Source: Anaerolineales bacterium
Lineage (GTDB): Bacteria > Chloroflexota > Anaerolineae > UBA7937
Direction: 5' to 3'
Assembly (NCBI GenBank): GCA_030593425.1
Contig: JAUVHF010000058.1
Coordinates: 1 to 8,937 of the forward strand
Length of the DNA stretch: 8,937 bases
The position numbers and the translations under genes were made by a program. Numbering within the stretch: the stretch's first letter is position 1; every line of letters starts with the position of its first letter. A model generated the notes under the pieces. It did not search any database and was not told the DNA's origin. It saw only the letters and a list, made by a program, of their open reading frames with translations. Below are positions 5,686-8,937 of this stretch, piece by piece.

Positions 5686-6411
5686 ATGATACCCTTAGAG
5701 AAGCAGAATAGATACCGGGCCATCTACAAAGATATGAGCCCTGGATACAAGCATAGCGGCTCTATTTATGAGAGTTTGGTGAAAGGGCATCTCACCCCTG
5801 AAGCCCGGGTGCTCGATGCCGGTTGTGGTCGAGGAGGGGTGATCGAACTCTACGCTGAGAAAGTAGGACAGGCGGTGGGGCTGGACACCGATTTGACCTC
5901 CCTTCGAGAGCATCGCTGCCTCAAACAACTGGTAGTAGGGAGCCTGGCTACCACGCCCTTTCCAGGAGGCTTCTTCGATGTCGTCCTCTGCAGCTGGGTG
6001 GTTGAGCATCTGGAGGAGCCAGACACCGTCTTTCGTGAAATGGCCAGGGTTCTGAATAAGAGGGGACATCTCTTGCTTTTGACCCCCAACGCCTGCAGTT
6101 ATGTCGCTTTAATTAACCGTCTCGTCCCTGCCCGCCTCCGCCGCTGGCTGGTGCGTACCGTATATGGGCGTCAATCTAAAGATACCTTCCCCGCTTTCTA
6201 CCGAGCCAATTCCAAAGGACGACTAGATGCGAAACTACACCGGGTGGGGTTAAGAAACGAAGAGTTCTACTATGTAGGAGACCCGTCGTATATCGCCTTT
6301 AACGATGTTTTCTTTGGGTTGGGCGTGCTTTTGGAGAGGCTAACTGATTGGCCCCCCTTGCGCCCGCTCAAAGTTCATCTGGTGGCCTCCTACCTAAAGG
6401 AAGAGGGGTGA
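5686..6411 (+). CDS. Class I SAM-dependent methyltransferase of unknown substrate
   Basis: The protein carries a Rossmann-type S-adenosylmethionine-binding fold of the Methyltransf_11 kind. From the ATG at 5686 it has 241 residues. Motif I is VLDAGCGRG (42-50). The acidic end of strand 2 is VGLDTD (64-69). Strand 4 is FDVVLCSWVVEHLEEP (97-112), a common feature of small-molecule and lipid/quinone-type methyltransferases. Strand 5 is HLLLLTPN (128-135). The region from about 136 on (LVPARLRRWLVRTVYGRQSK) is basic and less conserved, so the target is not evident. The ATG is preferred because AAGGGG lies 7 nt upstream; TTG at 5680 and GTG at 5683 are alternatives. It sits 11 bp after hspR and 5 bp before clpC, so it is almost certainly expressed with the heat-shock genes. 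Why a methyltransferase is embedded there is unclear. No signal peptide or membrane segment is evident. Confidence 0.88.
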   Translation: MIPLEKQNRYRAIYKDMSPGYKHSGSIYESLVKGHLTPEARVLDAGCGRGGVIELYAEKVGQAVGLDTDLTSLREHRCLKQLVVGSLATTPFPGGFFDVVLCSWVVEHLEEPDTVFREMARVLNKRGHLLLLTPNACSYVALINRLVPARLRRWLVRTVYGRQSKDTFPAFYRANSKGRLDAKLHRVGLRNEEFYYVGDPSYIAFNDVFFGLGVLLERLTDWPPLRPLKVHLVASYLKEEG

Positions 6412-6416
6412 GCGCC

Positions 6417-8852
6417 ATGATGCCCTTCGACCGTTTTACCCAACGGGCCCAAGAGGCTATCGCCCAATCCCAAGAGATCCTTCAACGGTATAAGCATAGC
6501 CAACTGGATGCGGAACACTTGCTTCTGGCCTTGATCGAGCAGTCAGGAGGCGTTATCCCGCAGGTTCTCGACAACTTGGGAGTAGATGTGGAGATGATAA
6601 GGGAGCGGTTGGATGACGTCTTGTCCACCAGCCCTCCTACCCAGTTTAGCCCCCCGGCCCCCCAAGCCCAGATCTATATCACCCCTAGGGTGAAGCGGAT
6701 CATAGACGTGGCCATGGAGGAGTCTAAGCATCTGGGGGACGAGTATGTCTCCACAGAGCATATCTTCCTAGCCATAATCGGCGAGGGGGGTGGGGCCGCT
6801 AGCGCCGTCCTCCAAGATGCTGGTGTGACCAAAGATGAGGCCTATAAGGCTATCGAAGAGATAAGAGGGGGACAGAAAGTGACGGATCCTCAAGCAGAGA
6901 CCAAATATCGGATACTGGAAAGGTATGGCCGAGACTTAACCCAACTAGCCCGGGAGGGCCGGCTGGATCCGGTGATCGGTCGAGAGACGGAGATCCTTCG
7001 CCTCATGCGCGTCCTGGCCCGCCGCACCAAAAACAACCCCGTCCTCATCGGCGAGGCAGGGGTGGGGAAGACAGCCATCGTCGAGGGGTTAGCCCAGAGG
7101 ATCGCCGCTGGCGATGTTCCGGAAAACCTCATGGGCAGAAGGGTTGTGGAGTTGGATCTAGGAGGCATGGTGGCTGGCTCCCGCTTCCGGGGCGAGTTCG
7201 AGGAGAGGCTCAAGGCCGCCCTCCAGGAGGTACAGCGATCTCATGGAGGGATAATCCTCTTCATCGATGAGTTACACAATGTGGTGGGGGCTGGTGCGGC
7301 CCAGGGAGCCATCGACGCCTCGAACATGATGAAGCCCGCCCTGGCTCGCGGGGAGTTGCAATGCGTCGGGGCCACCACCCTCGATGAGTACCGCAACCGT
7401 ATCGAGAAAGATGGAGCCTTGGAACGCCGATTCGCCCCTATCTACGTGGAGGAGCCCTCGGAGGAGGAGACCATCGAGATGCTCCAGGGCCTAAGAGAGC
7501 GGTATCAAGAGCACCACGGGGTGACCATCACCGATGAGGCCCTAGAGGCGGCGGCTAGACTCTCCCACCGCTATGTGACAGAACGGTATCTCCCCGACAA
7601 GGCGGTGGACCTCATCGATGAGGCGGCCGCTAAATTGCGCATCGATATGTTCGGGTTGCCAGAAGAACTGAAAGAGAAGAAGAACCGCCTCCAAGGGCTC
7701 CAAACCGAAGAGGAGGAAGCCTGGCAGAAGAGGGATTACGAGCAGGCGGCGAGGTTCAAGAGCGAGCGGTTGCAACTGGAGAGAGAATACCAGGCGGAAC
7801 TGGGCGCCTGGCGCAGGGAAAAGGGGATAGATGAGGTGGTTGACGAGGAGGATGTGGCCCAGATCGTAGCCGCCTGGACCGGGATACCGGTGAGCCGCAT
7901 GATGGAAACGGAGGCGGAGAAACTCCTCTCCATGGAGGAGAGGATCCACCAGCGGATCGTAGGGCAGAAGGAGGCCGTTTCCGCCGTGGCTGATGCTATA
8001 CGGCGGGGCCGCTCCGGGCTGAAAGATCCCCGACGCCCCATCGGCTCCTTCATCTTCTTGGGGCCCACGGGGGTAGGCAAGACGGAGTTGGCCAAAGCGC
8101 TGGCCGAGTTCCTCTTCGACGATGAGGAGGCCCTAGCACGGGTGGATATGAGCGAGTATCAGGAAAGACATACCGTCTCCCGCCTCATCGGGGCCCCGCC
8201 AGGTTACGTGGGGTACGGGGAGGGGGGTCAACTCACCGAGGCGGTGCGCCGACGGCCCTATCAGGTGGTCCTCTTCGACGAGATCGAGAAGGCCCACGCC
8301 GATGTATGGAACACTCTCCTTCAGATCCTCGACGATGGACGGCTCACCGACGGCCAAGGGCGAACGGTGGATTTCAGGAACACGGTCTTAATCATGACCT
8401 CCAACATAGGGACCCAATACGCCCAGCGGGGAGGCACCTTGGGCTTCCGCACTGGTGACGAGGGGGATGCACATTCCGAGATGCAGGCTCAGATGCGGGA
8501 GCAATTGAAGAAGACCTTCCGACCCGAATTCCTGAACCGAGTCGATGAGGTGATCATCTTCCACACCCTCAAACCGGAGCATATCAAAGCCATCCTGGAG
8601 CTCCAGATGAAGGATATCCAGAAGCGTCTCCTGGAGCGGGGGATCGCCATAGAGTTGAGCGACAAGGCCCGGGACCTTCTGGTGGAGAAGGGTTACAACC
8701 CCTCCTTCGGAGCCCGGCCCCTGAAGCGGCTCCTTCAGCGGGAGGTGGAAAGCCCCCTCTCCAAGCGGATCCTGAAGGGAGAGCTAAAGGAGGGGGACGC
8801 GGTGCTGGTGGACGCCGATGAGACGGAGATAGTGTTCACCAATAAAGCATAG
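6417..8852 (+). CDS. clpC: ClpC-type AAA+ unfoldase, ATP-binding subunit of Clp protease
   Basis: This hexameric ATPase unfolds substrates and threads them into ClpP. The 811-residue protein begins at paired ATG codons (6417/6420), with GAGGGG 8 nt upstream. An upstream extension of the frame overlaps the methyltransferase gene and is not part of it. An N-terminal Clp repeat domain (about 4-150, FDRFTQRAQEAI) comes first. AAA-1 has Walker A GEAGVGKT (212-219), Walker B ILFIDE (280-285) and ERRF (336-339) with the arginine finger. A short middle region (about 415-465) contains a UVR-like AWQKRDYEQAARFKSE. AAA-2 has Walker A GPTGVGKT (549-556), Walker B VVLFDE (617-622) and sensor-2 GAR (765-767). 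LGF at 675-677 sits where ClpC and ClpA carry the ClpP-docking tripeptide. The short middle domain and LGF argue for ClpC over the disaggregase ClpB. ClpP is not in the window. As last gene of the HspR operon it is probably stress-induced. Confidence 0.93.
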   Translation: MMPFDRFTQRAQEAIAQSQEILQRYKHSQLDAEHLLLALIEQSGGVIPQVLDNLGVDVEMIRERLDDVLSTSPPTQFSPPAPQAQIYITPRVKRIIDVAMEESKHLGDEYVSTEHIFLAIIGEGGGAASAVLQDAGVTKDEAYKAIEEIRGGQKVTDPQAETKYRILERYGRDLTQLAREGRLDPVIGRETEILRLMRVLARRTKNNPVLIGEAGVGKTAIVEGLAQRIAAGDVPENLMGRRVVELDLGGMVAGSRFRGEFEERLKAALQEVQRSHGGIILFIDELHNVVGAGAAQGAIDASNMMKPALARGELQCVGATTLDEYRNRIEKDGALERRFAPIYVEEPSEEETIEMLQGLRERYQEHHGVTITDEALEAAARLSHRYVTERYLPDKAVDLIDEAAAKLRIDMFGLPEELKEKKNRLQGLQTEEEEAWQKRDYEQAARFKSERLQLEREYQAELGAWRREKGIDEVVDEEDVAQIVAAWTGIPVSRMMETEAEKLLSMEERIHQRIVGQKEAVSAVADAIRRGRSGLKDPRRPIGSFIFLGPTGVGKTELAKALAEFLFDDEEALARVDMSEYQERHTVSRLIGAPPGYVGYGEGGQLTEAVRRRPYQVVLFDEIEKAHADVWNTLLQILDDGRLTDGQGRTVDFRNTVLIMTSNIGTQYAQRGGTLGFRTGDEGDAHSEMQAQMREQLKKTFRPEFLNRVDEVIIFHTLKPEHIKAILELQMKDIQKRLLERGIAIELSDKARDLLVEKGYNPSFGARPLKRLLQREVESPLSKRILKGELKEGDAVLVDADETEIVFTNKA

Positions 8853-8883
8853 CCGCGCCTGGTATGCCCAGATGATTCTCTTA

Positions 8884-8937
8884 TCAGGCCATGACTAAAG
8901 CCTGGGCGACCCCAGCCGCCACCCGGGCGTTCTCCTT
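8884..8937 (-). CDS. Possible C-terminus of a convergent gene (cut by window edge)
   Basis: On the minus strand an open frame runs in from the window edge and stops at TGA (plus 8884-8886). It would give the 17 residues KENARVAAGVAQALVMA, an alanine-rich helical end typical of many enzymes. The fragment is too short to identify, and one other minus frame stays open longer. The 31 bp between the clpC stop and this stop contain only a 4-bp CTGG/CCAG hairpin (8859-8871) with no T-run. Confidence 0.25.
   Translation of the reverse strand, partial: KENARVAAGVAQALVMA

Noticed and set aside
6348..6416. Longer N-terminus for ClpC starting at 6348
   Set aside because: The extra 23 residues overlap the methyltransferase gene and do not resemble Clp N-domains. 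Paired ATG codons at 6417/6420 follow a ribosome binding site and start at the family's usual point.
7542..7949. 135-codon open frame on the minus strand inside clpC
   Set aside because: It lies opposite conserved ClpC sequence, has no recognisable domain and no promoter. It is a by-product of G+C-rich codon use.
8859..8871. CTGG/CCAG hairpin after clpC as a terminator
   Set aside because: The stem is only 4 bp and no T-run follows on either strand.

Overview
The window looks like a chromosomal segment of a bacterium with fairly high G+C. A member of Chloroflexota is my best guess, with modest confidence. The grounds are a lipoprotein with a long Pro/Thr/Ser linker after its lipobox, an HspR-type heat-shock repressor, and a ClpC-type unfoldase co-directional with a zinc-finger-less DnaJ. 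No marker gene in the window proves the phylum. I saw no tRNA, rRNA, insertion sequence or CRISPR array.

Layout. Positions 1-1586 (+) hold the 3' part of an SMC/RecF-like ABC ATPase gene with a CxxC hook-like motif and a C-terminal zinc ribbon. Its base composition is visibly more A+T-rich than the rest, so it is the most accessory-looking gene here. It converges on rsmG (1656-2375, -), the 16S rRNA m7G methyltransferase gene. A compact divergent promoter region (2376-2463) separates rsmG from an orphan lipoprotein gene for an extracellular solute-binding protein (2464-3753, +). A 28-bp perfect palindrome (3757-3784) lies between that gene and the convergent hsp20 gene (3802-4245, -).

The right half is a heat-shock/proteostasis locus. 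hsp20 (-) and a four-gene co-directional cluster (+) diverge from one 152-bp region. The cluster is dnaJ/cbpA-like (4398-5321), hspR (5327-5674), a class I SAM methyltransferase (5686-6411) and clpC (6417-8852), with gaps of only about 5-11 bp. Each of the two divergent promoters has a perfect TTGACA, a 17-bp spacer, an extended TGn and a perfect TATAAT. Together they form a large imperfect dyad. Two maximal promoters facing apart in one symmetric element suggest control by repression, and HspR encoded in the same operon is the obvious candidate. The inferred scheme is that Hsp20 and DnaJ hold or hand over unfolded proteins, ClpC unfolds them for ClpP (ClpP not in the window), and HspR shuts the locus down after stress. 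The methyltransferase has no obvious place in this scheme.

The last 85 bp after clpC hold no clear terminator. They may include the C-terminus of a convergent gene that cannot be identified.
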